Made by a program: the position numbers and the translations under genes. Positions 1-8,432 of a stretch of DNA of 64,000 nt are shown here, one piece after another. The number at the start of each line of letters is the position of its first letter. Position 1 is the stretch's first letter. Under the pieces are notes generated by a model. The model made no database searches, was not told where the DNA came from, and worked only from the letters and a program-made list of their open reading frames with translations. Source of the DNA: an uncultured Clostridia bacterium (GTDB lineage: Bacteria; Bacillota; Clostridia; Christensenellales; Borkfalkiaceae); contig CASDOP010000001.1 in NCBI GenBank assembly GCA_949282385.1, positions 248,001 to 312,000 of the forward strand, read 5' to 3'.

Positions 1-91
1 ACGGTTCGCCCCATTTTGTTCCGAGTTGCCACGTCCCAAGACCTATTTCGCTTACCATTCTGCCTGTCTTGCCAAATTTTCTCAAATTCAT
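1..91 (-). CDS. Aldo/keto reductase, N-terminal fragment cut by the window edge
   Basis: Only the first 30 codons are inside the window. They read MNLRKFGKTGRMVSEIGLGT, followed by WQLGTKWGEP. This is the typical opening of NADPH-dependent aldo/keto reductases: the first strand, then GKTG.xVSxIGLGTW. The ATG at 91 is preceded by an AAAAGGAG Shine-Dalgarno 8 bases upstream and by a good promoter at 147-174, so the start is well supported. The rest of the gene, including the catalytic tetrad, lies to the left of the window, so the substrate cannot be judged. Confidence 0.8.
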   Translation of the reverse strand, partial: MNLRKFGKTGRMVSEIGLGTWQLGTKWGEP

Positions 92-146
92 ACGATTCAC
101 TCCTTTTAACGATTAAACACATTTGATTAGGATAATCTTTTACTTA

Positions 147-174
147 ATTATAATAAACTCTGCATTTTTGTCAA
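147..174 (-). promoter_or_regulatory. Promoter of the aldo/keto reductase gene
   Basis: On the minus strand there is TTGACA at 174-169 and TATAAT at 152-147, separated by 16 bases. It lies about 55 bases upstream of the start codon at 91. Both hexamers match the housekeeping sigma consensus exactly. Confidence 0.75.
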
Positions 175-543
175 GATGAAGTCAATGCGCCGATATCATG
201 ACGAACACACGCTGACATATAGCAGATTTGTTTAACAATACTTTGCACATTATCTGCGAAAGCAAAACATCAGAAGCCCCGTTTCATGTGAAAGATTTAA
301 CCGACTTTGCCGCACACGCAAAAATTTTTACATATAAAAACATGACACAAACAAAAGTCTTTGCCATATTTTTGGTGCGGATAACAGGAGTTGCGCCTTT
401 GACGGCGCGCCCCGGTGAACAGCGGGTTTCCGCTGTTCAGTTTGCTCGACTAATTTTCTGTTGTTTTACATCCGCATGCAAACCGCTCGCTCCCGCTCGC
501 GCCTCCACCCTCAACTCCTGTTATAATCTAATTACTTCATAAC
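175..543. other. Gene-free stretch with a tRNA-derived repeat and a hairpin
   Basis: No convincing coding region is seen here: the longest open frame (228-542, plus) has no ribosome binding site and no recognisable product. The stretch contains a 20-bp copy of the tRNA-Leu 3' end (374-393), an inverted 13-bp copy of part of it (513-525), and between them a 9-bp hairpin with a 4-base loop (417-425 with 430-438). The DNA between the two copies is more G+C-rich than the flanks. It may be the remnant of an insertion beside the tRNA gene. Confidence 0.5.
374..393 (-). repeat. Direct repeat of the tRNA-Leu 3' end (attachment-site-like)
   Basis: Positions 374-393 are identical to 579-598, which is the 3' end of tRNA-Leu from the T-loop to the CCA tail. 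A third, inverted copy of 13 bases lies at 513-525. Duplications of a tRNA 3' end are the usual scar of tyrosine-recombinase integration, but no integrase gene is near, so this could also be a degraded second tRNA or a small non-autonomous element. Confidence 0.55.
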
Positions 544-576
544 AAAAATAGGACAGTAAAAACTGTCCTATTTTTG
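544..576. terminator. Terminator of tRNA-Leu, possibly bidirectional
   Basis: There is a 13-base inverted repeat (AAAAATAGGACAG with its complement) around a short A-rich loop. The stem ends in A and T runs, so it can give a U-tract on either strand. It starts directly after the CCA end of the tRNA. Confidence 0.75.
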
Positions 577-577
577 T

Positions 578-660
578 TGGTGCGGATAACAGGAGTTGAA
601 CCTGCACGGTCGCCCACAGGAACCTGAAACCTGCGCGTCTGCCAATTCCGCCATATCCGC
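578..660 (-). tRNA. tRNA-Leu (anticodon CAG), CCA encoded
   Basis: The minus strand gives acceptor stem GCGGATA paired with TATCCGC, the leucine D-arm sequence GGCGGAATTGGCAGACGCGC, anticodon loop TTCAGGT with anticodon CAG, a short variable arm as in class II tRNAs, and a T-arm with TTCAACT. The 3' CCA is encoded at 578-580. The gene has its own promoter (673-701) and terminator (544-576). One anticodon-stem pair next to the loop looks like a T-T mismatch. Confidence 0.92.
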
Positions 661-672
661 ATAACGAAAGAA

Positions 673-701
673 ATTATAATTTAATTTATATTCAAAGTCA
701 A
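673..701 (-). promoter_or_regulatory. Promoter of tRNA-Leu
   Basis: TTGACT at 701-696 and TATAAT at 678-673 on the minus strand, with a 17-base spacer. It lies 13 bases upstream of the mature tRNA 5' end. Confidence 0.75.
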
Positions 702-711
702 GTGAATTTGC

Positions 712-741
712 GTCGGCGGCACTAAATTTTGTGCCGCCGAC
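712..741 (-). terminator. Likely terminator of the histidine operon
   Basis: A perfect 11-bp G+C-rich inverted repeat (712-722 with 731-741) around an 8-base loop follows the hisIE stop codon at once. There is no clean U-tract, because the downstream DNA is already the tRNA-Leu promoter, so termination may be partial. Confidence 0.6.
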
Positions 742-749
742 AAATTTAT

Positions 750-1397
750 TTATTTCATCTTCTGCTGCTTGACTTTATGGTCGATAATGTGCCGCTTTGC
801 AAGCTCGTCCATCACGTCGGAAGGTTTAATGCCCATCTGCACCATGAGAACAAGTACGTGATAACAAAGGTCGGAAATTTCAAACACCGTTTCAGCCTTA
901 TCTCCGCCCTTGCCAGCAACGATTACTTCGGTGCATTCTTCGCCAACTTTTTTAAGAATTTTATCTATGCCCTGCTCAAAAAGGTATGTTGTGTAGGAAT
1001 TCTGCGGTTTATCGCGCATTCTTCCTTCAAGAAGTTCATAAAGTCCGTCAACAGAAAACTGCGGAACGCTGTCGTTCGCATAAACAAATTCATTGAAACA
1101 GCTGTCCGTGCCGAGATGACATGCAGGTCCGTCCTTGATAACCTCTATAGTAAGCGCATCCTTGTCGCAATCGCATTTAATCGATACGATGTGCTGAAAA
1201 TTACCGCTCGTTTCACCCTTGCGCCAAAGTTTTTGGCGGCTTCGCGAAAAGAAGCAGGTCTTACCCTCTTTAATGCTTATCTCAAGACTTTCGCGGTTCA
1301 TATAAGCGACGGTAAGCACTTTTTTTGTATAATAATCGGTAACAACAGCGGGAATAAGCCCGTTTGCATCAAATTTAAGTTCGTCTGCATTAATCAT
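750..1397 (-). CDS. hisIE: Bifunctional phosphoribosyl-AMP cyclohydrolase / phosphoribosyl-ATP pyrophosphatase
   Basis: This enzyme carries out steps 2 and 3 of histidine synthesis: PR-ATP to PR-AMP, then ring opening to ProFAR. The N-terminal HisI domain (about residues 1-110) shows the metal-binding KCDCDKDAL segment. The C-terminal HisE domain (about 115-215) shows the MazG-like helices with GEECTEV. At 215 residues it has the normal length of the fusion. It is the last gene of the operon, and its ATG overlaps the hisF stop. Confidence 0.95.
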   Translation of the reverse strand: MINADELKFDANGLIPAVVTDYYTKKVLTVAYMNRESLEISIKEGKTCFFSRSRQKLWRKGETSGNFQHIVSIKCDCDKDALTIEVIKDGPACHLGTDSCFNEFVYANDSVPQFSVDGLYELLEGRMRDKPQNSYTTYLFEQGIDKILKKVGEECTEVIVAGKGGDKAETVFEISDLCYHVLVLMVQMGIKPSDVMDELAKRHIIDHKVKQQKMK

Positions 1398-2149
1398 AAT
1401 CTGACCTCAATATCGTTTTGCTTCAAATATTTTTTAAGATGTTTTATATCTAATTCGCCGAAATGGAAAACGGAAGCGCCAAGCCCCGCGTCGACGTTTA
1501 CGCTTTTGAAAAGCTCCAGAAAATGTTGCTCGCTGCCCGCTCCGCCGCTGGCAATAACGGGTATTGTTACGGCACTGCATATAGCGTCGAGCATTTCCAG
1601 ATCGAAACCACACTTGACGCCGTCGGTATCTATACTGTTGAGAACAATCTCTCCCGCTCCGTGTTTTTGACCGAATTTTGCCCAGGAAACAGCTTCTATG
1701 TCTGTCTGAATTCTTCCACCGTGGCTGAACACAACAAATTTTCCGTCTACCCTTTTAACATCCATGGAAAGGACGACGCACTGGTCGCCATACTTTTCCG
1801 CAGCAGAATAAATCAAATCGGGATTTTTAATCGCGCCGCTGTTGACGCTTACCTTATCTGCTCCGCTTTTTAATACGCGGTCGAAATCATCCAAAGTGTT
1901 TATGCCTCCGCCGACGGTAAGGGGAATAAAAACGTTTTCGGCAACTTTTTTTAAAACATCGGAAAAAAGTTTTCGCCCTTCGGCGCTTGCGGTTATATCG
2001 TAAAATACGAGTTCGTCCGCTCCGCTGTCCGAATAAAACGCCGCAAGTTTTACGGGGTCATCAACATCTTTAAGCCCTGAAAAATTTGTGCCTTTTACAA
2101 CTCTGCCGTCTCTTACGTCAAGACAGGGAATAATTCTCTTTGCAAGCAT
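1394..2149 (-). CDS. hisF: Imidazole glycerol phosphate synthase, cyclase subunit
   Basis: HisF is the (beta/alpha)8 barrel that joins PRFAR with ammonia from HisH to give imidazole-glycerol phosphate and AICAR. The sequence opens MLAKRIIPCLDVRDGRVVKG with catalytic Asp11, and the second catalytic residue is Asp130 in VLSMD. It has 251 residues, the normal size. The frame can be opened two codons earlier at a TTG, but the ATG at 2149 sits 8 bases after GGGGAG and matches the family start. It follows hisA by 2 bases. Confidence 0.95.
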   Translation of the reverse strand: MLAKRIIPCLDVRDGRVVKGTNFSGLKDVDDPVKLAAFYSDSGADELVFYDITASAEGRKLFSDVLKKVAENVFIPLTVGGGINTLDDFDRVLKSGADKVSVNSGAIKNPDLIYSAAEKYGDQCVVLSMDVKRVDGKFVVFSHGGRIQTDIEAVSWAKFGQKHGAGEIVLNSIDTDGVKCGFDLEMLDAICSAVTIPVIASGGAGSEQHFLELFKSVNVDAGLGASVFHFGELDIKHLKKYLKQNDIEVRL

Positions 2150-2151
2150 AA

Positions 2152-2868
2152 TCAACTCTCCCCGACGGCAACAGCTTCGCGAAGGTCAATTTTTCCTTCG
2201 TAAAGCGCCTTTCCTAAAATTGCCCCGTATGCGCCTATTTCTTTAAGTTTTTGTATTTCGTTTATGTAAGTTATGCCGCCAGATGCAGTTATTTTTAACG
2301 ATAATGTCTGACATAGTACTTTATAAATATCTAAATTTGTGCCTTTCAGCCCACCATCTCGGCTAATATCTGTATAAATTATATGGTTTACGCCTAAATC
2401 CTGCATTTTTTTGCAGAAGTCAATAGAATTAATATCAGTCGTATCAATCCAACCGTTAACGGCGACTTTGCCGTCCTTTGCGTCCACTCCCACCGATATT
2501 ATATCGCCGTATTTTGCTACCATTTCACCGACGAAGTCGGGGTTCTCCGTTGCAACCGTCCCTAAAATGACCCGCTTAACTCCGCTGTCTGTATAGCGCC
2601 TTATTCCGTCTTCCGAGCGTATTCCGCCGCCCACCTCGACAAACATATCGAGATTTTTTACAATCTTTTCTATCGTGGCTGCATTGTCCGCATTTCCGCT
2701 CTTTGCGCCGTCGAGGTCGACGACGTGCATACAGCTTGCCCCGCACTCTTTAAAACTTAAAGCTACGTCCAACGGCGATGATGAATATTTTTTGACTTTA
2801 TCGTATTCCCCGCGGGTCAGCCTTACGACCTCTCCTCCAATTATATCTATGGCTGGATAAATTAACAT
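2152..2868 (-). CDS. hisA: ProFAR isomerase (HisA)
   Basis: HisA converts ProFAR to PRFAR. The protein opens MLIYPAIDIIGGEVVRL with catalytic Asp8, and the second Asp is Asp129 in SVGVDAKDG. It has 238 residues, as expected for this barrel. The frame extends to a TTG at 2889 inside hisH, but the ATG at 2868 lies 6 bases after GGAG and matches family starts, so it was chosen. It sits between hisH and hisF. Confidence 0.94.
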   Translation of the reverse strand: MLIYPAIDIIGGEVVRLTRGEYDKVKKYSSSPLDVALSFKECGASCMHVVDLDGAKSGNADNAATIEKIVKNLDMFVEVGGGIRSEDGIRRYTDSGVKRVILGTVATENPDFVGEMVAKYGDIISVGVDAKDGKVAVNGWIDTTDINSIDFCKKMQDLGVNHIIYTDISRDGGLKGTNLDIYKVLCQTLSLKITASGGITYINEIQKLKEIGAYGAILGKALYEGKIDLREAVAVGES

Positions 2869-2869
2869 T

Positions 2870-3487
2870 TTATTCTCCGATTTCAGCAAATGCTTTTAAA
2901 ATTTCAAGTCCCGTCTGCCCGCTCTTTTCGGGGTGAAACTGTGTTCCGTAAACGTTTCCGCGCGAAACGATTGCCGTTACGTCTGTTGAATAGTTAGCCG
3001 TAGCAACAAGCTCGTCGGGTTTGCTGCATACCCCGCAATACGAATGAACGAAATATACATAATCGCCGTCCGAAATATATTTTAAAAGGGCGTTATCTTT
3101 AATTTTTATATCGAGCGAATTCCAACCCATGTGCGGAATTTTTACGCCTCTGACAAACTGCGAAAGCGGTCTGACCTCTCCGCCTATAAGACCAAGACCG
3201 TCATGTTCGCCGTATTCGAACGATTTATCGAATAAAAGCTGCATGCCGAGGCATATTCCCAAAAGCGGTTTTCCGTTGTCTGCTTCAGTTTTTACGAGTT
3301 TATCAAGCCCAGATGAGCGCAGCTTTTCCGCAGCATCGCCAAATGCGCCTACACCCGGAAGAATGAGCTTGTCCGCGCTTCGAATGACCTGTTCATCTCC
3401 CGTTACGACGCTTTCGACGCCGATTTTTCTGAGCGAACAACTCAATGAAAAAAGATTTCCCACTCCGTAATCTATTATCGCAATCAT
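2870..3487 (-). CDS. hisH: Imidazole glycerol phosphate synthase, glutaminase subunit
   Basis: HisH is the class I glutamine amidotransferase that feeds ammonia to HisF. The catalytic Cys is in LLGICLGMQLL and the His/Glu pair is in GTQFHPEKS. It has 205 residues. The start MIAIIDYGVGNL is typical, and its ATG overlaps the hisB stop by one base. Confidence 0.95.
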   Translation of the reverse strand: MIAIIDYGVGNLFSLSCSLRKIGVESVVTGDEQVIRSADKLILPGVGAFGDAAEKLRSSGLDKLVKTEADNGKPLLGICLGMQLLFDKSFEYGEHDGLGLIGGEVRPLSQFVRGVKIPHMGWNSLDIKIKDNALLKYISDGDYVYFVHSYCGVCSKPDELVATANYSTDVTAIVSRGNVYGTQFHPEKSGQTGLEILKAFAEIGE

Positions 3488-4098
3488 TAAAGCACACCTT
3501 TGCTCGACGGAATTTTATCGCCTTCTACCTTTACGGCAGCTTTCAATGCCCTTGCACATGCCTTAAAAACACACTCTATTATGTGGTGAGTATTTTTGCC
3601 GTAAAGTTTGGCGATATGCAAAGTAATTCTCGCCTCGCGAACGAACGCAAGAAAGAACTCTTCCACAAGTTCAGTATCGAAAAGTCCTACCGCCCTGCTT
3701 CTTACCTCATCGCTTTCGTCTGTAACCTTTGCGCTGGGCAATTCGACGTCGAAATTAAGGGTAGCCCTTCCGCTTATATCTACCGCACAGAGCACCAAAG
3801 CTTCATCCATAGGGATTGTTACGTCCGCATAGCGCGCAATGCCTCTCTTGTCTCCCAGAGCCTGAAAAAAAGCCTGACCGAGGGCAATGCCTACGTCTTC
3901 CACCGTGTGGTGAAAATCAACCTGATAATCGCCCTTGCAATTGACTTTAAGTCCGAACCCGCTGTGAACGGCAAAAAGTTCAAGCATATGATTAAAAAAT
4001 CCGCAGTCCGTCTTAATGTCGTACTCTCCACCGTCGAGGTCAAGACTAAGTTTAATATCCGTCTCGCGCGTTTTTCTTATTATTTCTGCCGTTCTCAT
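3487..4098 (-). CDS. hisB: Imidazoleglycerol-phosphate dehydratase
   Basis: This is the dehydratase-only form of HisB (203 residues), with the Mn-binding segments FNHMLELFAVHSGF and DFHHTVEDVGIALGQA. There is no fused histidinol-phosphatase domain, so a separate phosphatase is required; the PHP protein at 8533-9315 is the obvious candidate. It overlaps hisC in an ATGA arrangement. Confidence 0.95.
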   Translation of the reverse strand: MRTAEIIRKTRETDIKLSLDLDGGEYDIKTDCGFFNHMLELFAVHSGFGLKVNCKGDYQVDFHHTVEDVGIALGQAFFQALGDKRGIARYADVTIPMDEALVLCAVDISGRATLNFDVELPSAKVTDESDEVRSRAVGLFDTELVEEFFLAFVREARITLHIAKLYGKNTHHIIECVFKACARALKAAVKVEGDKIPSSKGVL

Positions 4099-5159
4099 TG
4101 ATATTCCTCCATAATTTCAACGAGTGCGTCGATCAACGCCTTCATTTCCCCGTCCGTACCTATGGTTATTCTTATGTAGTCTTTAATTCGCTCGTCGGAA
4201 AAATGCCTGACGAGTACACCTTTCTCCTTGAGAAGCTCATAAAGTTTGCCGCCGTCGACTTTATCCGTCTTGGCAAGCACAAAATTTGCTGAGGACGGAA
4301 CAACTTCAAAATTCATATCCTTGAGCCCACGACAGAGTTCCTCGCGAGTTTTTTTGATTTTGCTTACCGTCAGTAAAAAATATTCGTCGTCTTTGATGGC
4401 GTTCTTTGCAAGAAGCATCGAAAGCGTGTTGACATTATAGGGATGGAAGGAATATTTGACTTTATTCAGGTCGCAAATAAGCTCTTTATCCGCAACGATA
4501 AACCCTATTCTTCCGCCCGCGAGCGAACGCGATTTTGAAAATGTGTTAACCGCCACAATATTTTTATATCTTTTAATTAAAGGAATGACGTTGCAGTTTT
4601 CACCGAAATCGACATAAGCCTGATCGATAATGACGATATTTTCGCGGTTGTTTATAAGAATTTGTTCTATCTGACTTAAAGAAAGCGCTTTACCCGTCTG
4701 TGCATTGGGGTTTGCGAGAACGACCGTCTTTTTCGCGGCGAAATATTTTGTCTCGTCGACCGAAAAATCTTCATTAAGCGCGATATGCTCTGCGGGGCAA
4801 TCATACATATTAGCAAAGACGTCGTAAAAGCCGTAAGTTACGTCGGGGTAACATACTCCGCATGAACCGTATGCCTGAAAACAGAACGCGAGCGCCTCGT
4901 CCGAACCGTTGGTTATCAGCACGTTCTCTTCGCCAACGCCGTAGTAATCCGCAACAACCTTAACGAGCGGTTTGCACTCGGGGTCGGAATAACGGTTAAG
5001 CGATTTTACGACGCTTTCGGATATGGCATTGACTGCCTTTTGCGCAGTATAATAGGGATTTTCGTTTGTATTGAGTTTCACATACCTTTTGTCCCTCGGC
5101 TGTTCGCCCGGAACATAGGGCGCTATGGCATTGATTTTTGCCGTTGCAAATTTACTCAT
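4095..5159 (-). CDS. hisC: Histidinol-phosphate aminotransferase
   Basis: A fold type I PLP enzyme of 354 residues. The N-terminal VKLNTNENPYY binds substrate phosphate. The PLP lysine is in NTFSKSRSLAGGRIGF, with the Asp in IIDQAYVDF and the Asn in LANPNAQTG. It converts imidazole-acetol phosphate to histidinol phosphate. It overlaps hisD by four bases. Confidence 0.94.
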   Translation of the reverse strand: MSKFATAKINAIAPYVPGEQPRDKRYVKLNTNENPYYTAQKAVNAISESVVKSLNRYSDPECKPLVKVVADYYGVGEENVLITNGSDEALAFCFQAYGSCGVCYPDVTYGFYDVFANMYDCPAEHIALNEDFSVDETKYFAAKKTVVLANPNAQTGKALSLSQIEQILINNRENIVIIDQAYVDFGENCNVIPLIKRYKNIVAVNTFSKSRSLAGGRIGFIVADKELICDLNKVKYSFHPYNVNTLSMLLAKNAIKDDEYFLLTVSKIKKTREELCRGLKDMNFEVVPSSANFVLAKTDKVDGGKLYELLKEKGVLVRHFSDERIKDYIRITIGTDGEMKALIDALVEIMEEYQ

Positions 5160-6430
5160 TTTTCAGTCCTTACAGCAACGCTTTCCGCATGAGCCGTCAA
5201 CCCTTCGGACATGGCGAATTCAATTATATCTTTGCTGCTCTTTTCAAGTTTTTCGCGGGTATAATATACATACTGCGTACTCTTGACAAAATCGTTCACG
5301 CCGAGCGCAGAGGCAAATTTAGCTGTACCGCTGGTAGGCAGAGTGTGATTTGTTCCCGCATAGTAATCGCCTACAGGTTCAGGAGTATTATTTCCGAGGA
5401 AAACCGATCCTGCGTTGCGTATTATTTTTAAAAGTTTAAAAGGCTCTTTGACGGCAAGTTCGAGATGTTCGGGAGCAAGCTCGTCCGAAAGCTCAGCTGC
5501 TTCATTTATGTTGTCGGTAACGATAATTTTGCAGTTATTATCTATTGAAACTCTCGCAATATCGCGCCTTGCAAGTTTTTCAAGCCTTTTTTCAAGCACA
5601 ACGCTCACTTCTTCGGCAAGCTTTGCGCAATCGGTTATGAGTACCGCAGTTGCGAGCTGGTCATGCTCTGCCTGTGAAAGCAGGTCAGCCGCGACATATT
5701 CGGGGACAGCGCTTTCGTCGGCTATAATGAGTATTTCGGAAGGTCCTGCAATCATCTCTATTCCGCACACGCCGAACACGAGTTTCTTTGCCGTCTGAAC
5801 GTAAATGTTGCCCGGACCTGTAATTTTGTTGACTTTTTCTATAGTCTGAGTGCCGTACGCCAACGCAGCAACCGACTGCGCGCCGCCCACTTTATATACT
5901 TCTGTAATGCCCGCAATTTTCGCCGCAACGAGTACTTCGGGTTTGATTTTGCCGTCCTTTAAAGGCGGCGTTACCATTACTATTCTTTTAACGCCAGCGA
6001 TTTTTGCGGGAATAGCATTCATAAGCACCGTTGAGGGGTATGCAGCTTTACCGCCGGGCACATAAAGTCCGGCACTCTCGAGAGGCGTTACCTTCTGCCC
6101 GAGAACGCAACCGTCCTTTTTAATTTCAAAACCGTCCTTAAGCTGCGCTTTGTGAAATTCTTCTATGTTAGCCGCGGAACGGCGCAGAATATCCTTATAA
6201 TCTTCGCTCACCGCCCTTTCTGCTTCCTCGAACTCATCTTTTGTAACCGCAAGACATTCCACCTTTGCACCGTCAAATTTAATGGTATATTCCTTGAGCG
6301 CTTCATCGCCGCGCTCCCTGACTTCTCTTATAATATCGTTTACGGCGGCTTCGACGGCAGTTGTATCGAGAATTGAACGGTTGAGTATTTCAGCCTTCTT
6401 TGATTTATCGTATTTTATAGGTTTAACCAT
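5156..6430 (-). CDS. hisD: Histidinol dehydrogenase
   Basis: This zinc enzyme oxidises histidinol to histidine in two NAD-dependent steps. Visible signatures are GPGNIYVQTAKKLV (nucleotide region), GPSEILIIAD, SQAEHDQLATA with zinc-binding Gln and His, and ELAPEHLEL. Its length of 424 residues is normal. It is translationally coupled to hisG upstream, overlapping by 8 bases. Confidence 0.95.
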   Translation of the reverse strand: MVKPIKYDKSKKAEILNRSILDTTAVEAAVNDIIREVRERGDEALKEYTIKFDGAKVECLAVTKDEFEEAERAVSEDYKDILRRSAANIEEFHKAQLKDGFEIKKDGCVLGQKVTPLESAGLYVPGGKAAYPSTVLMNAIPAKIAGVKRIVMVTPPLKDGKIKPEVLVAAKIAGITEVYKVGGAQSVAALAYGTQTIEKVNKITGPGNIYVQTAKKLVFGVCGIEMIAGPSEILIIADESAVPEYVAADLLSQAEHDQLATAVLITDCAKLAEEVSVVLEKRLEKLARRDIARVSIDNNCKIIVTDNINEAAELSDELAPEHLELAVKEPFKLLKIIRNAGSVFLGNNTPEPVGDYYAGTNHTLPTSGTAKFASALGVNDFVKSTQYVYYTREKLEKSSKDIIEFAMSEGLTAHAESVAVRTEK

Positions 6431-7049
6431 TTTTCACCTCGTCAGCTATCTTGCCAGAAAGAGCAAGAATTTCTTCGTTTTTGAATTTGTAAGAAACTTT
6501 ATTTGCCACCAGCCTCGCGCTTATGGGAAAAATTTCTTCAAAAACTTTTAAATTGTTTTCCTTGAGAGTTGTTCCCGTCTCTACTATGTCGACGATAACA
6601 TCCGACATGCCGAGTATTGGCGCAAGCTCTATAGAACCGTTAAGTTTTATAATCTCTATATCTCTGCCAAGTTCGGAATAGTATTTTTTTGCTACGTTAA
6701 CAAATTTTGTAGCTACCCTTAATGGTCTTGACGTGTCGTCGTACCAATCTGTTTTTGCCGCAACGCACATTCTGCATTTACCCATATTGAGGTTTAAAAG
6801 CTCATATACGTTGGGATGTGCTTCCTCTAAAATGTCCTTCCCGACAACGCCTATATCGGCTGCGCCGAGTTCAACGTATACTGAAACGTCAGAAGGCTTG
6901 ACCCAGAAATAACTTACTCCGCCCTTTTCGTCGCGGAAAATGAGTTTTCGGCTGTTTTCGTCGTATTCCGAACATTCATATCCGACTTTTTTGAGGAGAG
7001 AGTAAACTTTTTCGCCCAATCTGCCTTTAGGCAGAGCTATATTCAGCAT
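6423..7049 (-). CDS. hisG: ATP phosphoribosyltransferase, short form
   Basis: This is the committed step of histidine synthesis: ATP plus PRPP gives PR-ATP. At 208 residues it is the short form, which lacks the C-terminal ACT-like regulatory domain and therefore needs HisZ, encoded directly upstream. Recognisable segments are MLNIALPKGRLGEKVYSLL, DIGVVGKDIL and the PRPP-binding IVDIVETGTTLKENN. The ATG lies inside the end of hisZ. Confidence 0.95.
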   Translation of the reverse strand: MLNIALPKGRLGEKVYSLLKKVGYECSEYDENSRKLIFRDEKGGVSYFWVKPSDVSVYVELGAADIGVVGKDILEEAHPNVYELLNLNMGKCRMCVAAKTDWYDDTSRPLRVATKFVNVAKKYYSELGRDIEIIKLNGSIELAPILGMSDVIVDIVETGTTLKENNLKVFEEIFPISARLVANKVSYKFKNEEILALSGKIADEVKNG

Positions 7050-8131
7050 TTCGCAACCCCCCTCATATCAATTACTTCGCCATAACGGGTACCGCCTTCG
7101 CTTTTCGAAAGTTTAATTGTCTTACCCGCTGAGGTCAATTCCTCAGCAGTTTTCAAAGCCTCGAGAACACATTTATCGTCGTAAATTATCAGTTTATCTA
7201 CAAACGCGGCATCGGGTTTGAAATACCTTTCCAGCTCGCCGAGATAGAGCGCAAAACCTATTGCTCCGCCACTCTTTTTAAGTCTTTTCAGAAGCTTGTC
7301 GTATCTTCCGCCAGAAAGAACCATTTTAGGCACTCCGCCCACGTATCCGTTAAAAATTATGCCGTTGTAATAATCGGTGTTGTTGGCGATTGAAAAATTA
7401 ATATTTATTCTTTCGCCGTAACCGAGCTGTTGTAAAAGCCCGACGAGCTCTTTCATTTTGACAGCCGCGCTACGCATCTGGTCGTTGAGTGCGTTTTTAT
7501 AAGCCGCCTCAACCGCTACGGCAGCGTTTCCGCCAATCGTTGACATTGCTTTAAAAGCAGTTATGTATTTTTTTTCTGCGCCTATCTCTTCAGCAAAAAT
7601 TTCAAAGTCGTGCAGGTTCTTGCTCTTCAAATAAGTGTATGCGCGCTGTTTCTGCTCGTCGTCGCTGCAAAACGAGGAAATAAGTCCCTCTGTATAACCC
7701 ATATGAGATAAATCAAGCACAAAGTCGTCGCTGATTGTCTGCAGAGTTTTTAAGGACATAACAATTATTTCGGCTTCGCTCGCACTGTCGACGTCGCCAT
7801 AGACCTCCGCGCCCATCTGGCTGACTTCCCTGAACTCGCTTTTGTCGTCCGTCCTTCTGTAAACTTTTTCGTTGTAAAAAAGTTTATTAATTCCGCTTTC
7901 GTCGCGCGCATGACTAATAACCGAAAGCGTTACGTCGGGGCGTAATGCGAGCAATCTTCCGCCCGCTCCGCTGAACGTTATTACGTTTTTGCTTATTAAA
8001 AAGTCAATATTGCTCAGATACAGCGAATAATCTTCAAAGCAGGCAGGTTTAAATCTTTTAAAACCTCTTCCCTGATAAAGAGTGGTAAGTTCCGAAACTA
8101 TTTTATCTTCCTGGCTGATAATAAGGCTCAT
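7043..8131 (-). CDS. hisZ: ATP phosphoribosyltransferase regulatory subunit
   Basis: A HisRS-like paralogue of 362 residues that forms the allosteric hetero-octamer with short HisG. The class II synthetase core is visible: ALRPDVTLSVISHAR (motif-2 region), YNEKVYRRTDDKSEFREVSQMGAE, and GGRYDKLLKRLKKSGGAIGFAL (motif-3 region). It lacks the tRNA-binding C-terminal domain. Its position between the regulator and hisG fits. Confidence 0.93.
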   Translation of the reverse strand: MSLIISQEDKIVSELTTLYQGRGFKRFKPACFEDYSLYLSNIDFLISKNVITFSGAGGRLLALRPDVTLSVISHARDESGINKLFYNEKVYRRTDDKSEFREVSQMGAEVYGDVDSASEAEIIVMSLKTLQTISDDFVLDLSHMGYTEGLISSFCSDDEQKQRAYTYLKSKNLHDFEIFAEEIGAEKKYITAFKAMSTIGGNAAVAVEAAYKNALNDQMRSAAVKMKELVGLLQQLGYGERININFSIANNTDYYNGIIFNGYVGGVPKMVLSGGRYDKLLKRLKKSGGAIGFALYLGELERYFKPDAAFVDKLIIYDDKCVLEALKTAEELTSAGKTIKLSKSEGGTRYGEVIDMRGVAKC

Positions 8132-8403
8132 TTATCTTCACCGCCGATAAATTTTTTGTATGCGCCTGAACCATGCGTTATAGCGCGGGAAATGCGTGAA
8201 AGCGTCGTAGAGGAAATTTCCGTTTCGGCAATAATTTCGCTGTACGTTTTTCCCTCTAAAAACAGTTTCGCGGCGTACGCACGCTGCGCCATCTGTTCAA
8301 CTTCCTTGTAGGTGCAAAGATCGTCAAGGAGAGCCTTGCAGTCCTCCTCGCTTTCAAGTTTTAAAAACAGACTGTATAAAAGTTTAAGGTTATTCTCTTT
8401 CAT
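8128..8403 (-). CDS. TrpR/YerC-family repressor, probable histidine regulator HisR
   Basis: A 91-residue all-helical protein of the TrpR superfamily (YerC/YecD type). The HTH is in the C-terminal half (about 50-75: EGKTYSEIIAETEISSTTLSRISRA). TrpR-family regulators of his genes (HisR) have been described for Gram-positive bacteria. Its place as first gene of the his operon and the palindrome over the operon promoter suggest autoregulation, probably in response to histidine. The SD is AAAAGGTGG, 6 bases before the ATG. Confidence 0.85.
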   Translation of the reverse strand: MKENNLKLLYSLFLKLESEEDCKALLDDLCTYKEVEQMAQRAYAAKLFLEGKTYSEIIAETEISSTTLSRISRAITHGSGAYKKFIGGEDK

Positions 8404-8432
8404 ATAACCACCTTTTGGCTTATCGTAAATTT

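Noticed and set aside
228-542. A 104-residue frame in the gene-poor left end
   Set aside because: It runs through the tRNA-derived repeat and the hairpin, has no SD and no recognisable product.
374-598. Prophage or integrative island at tRNA-Leu
   Set aside because: Only a 20-base duplication remains; no integrase, phage or plasmid gene is present in the window on either side.
729-1670. A 313-residue plus-strand frame over hisIE and hisF
   Set aside because: It is a shadow of two certain minus-strand genes, without an SD or domain.
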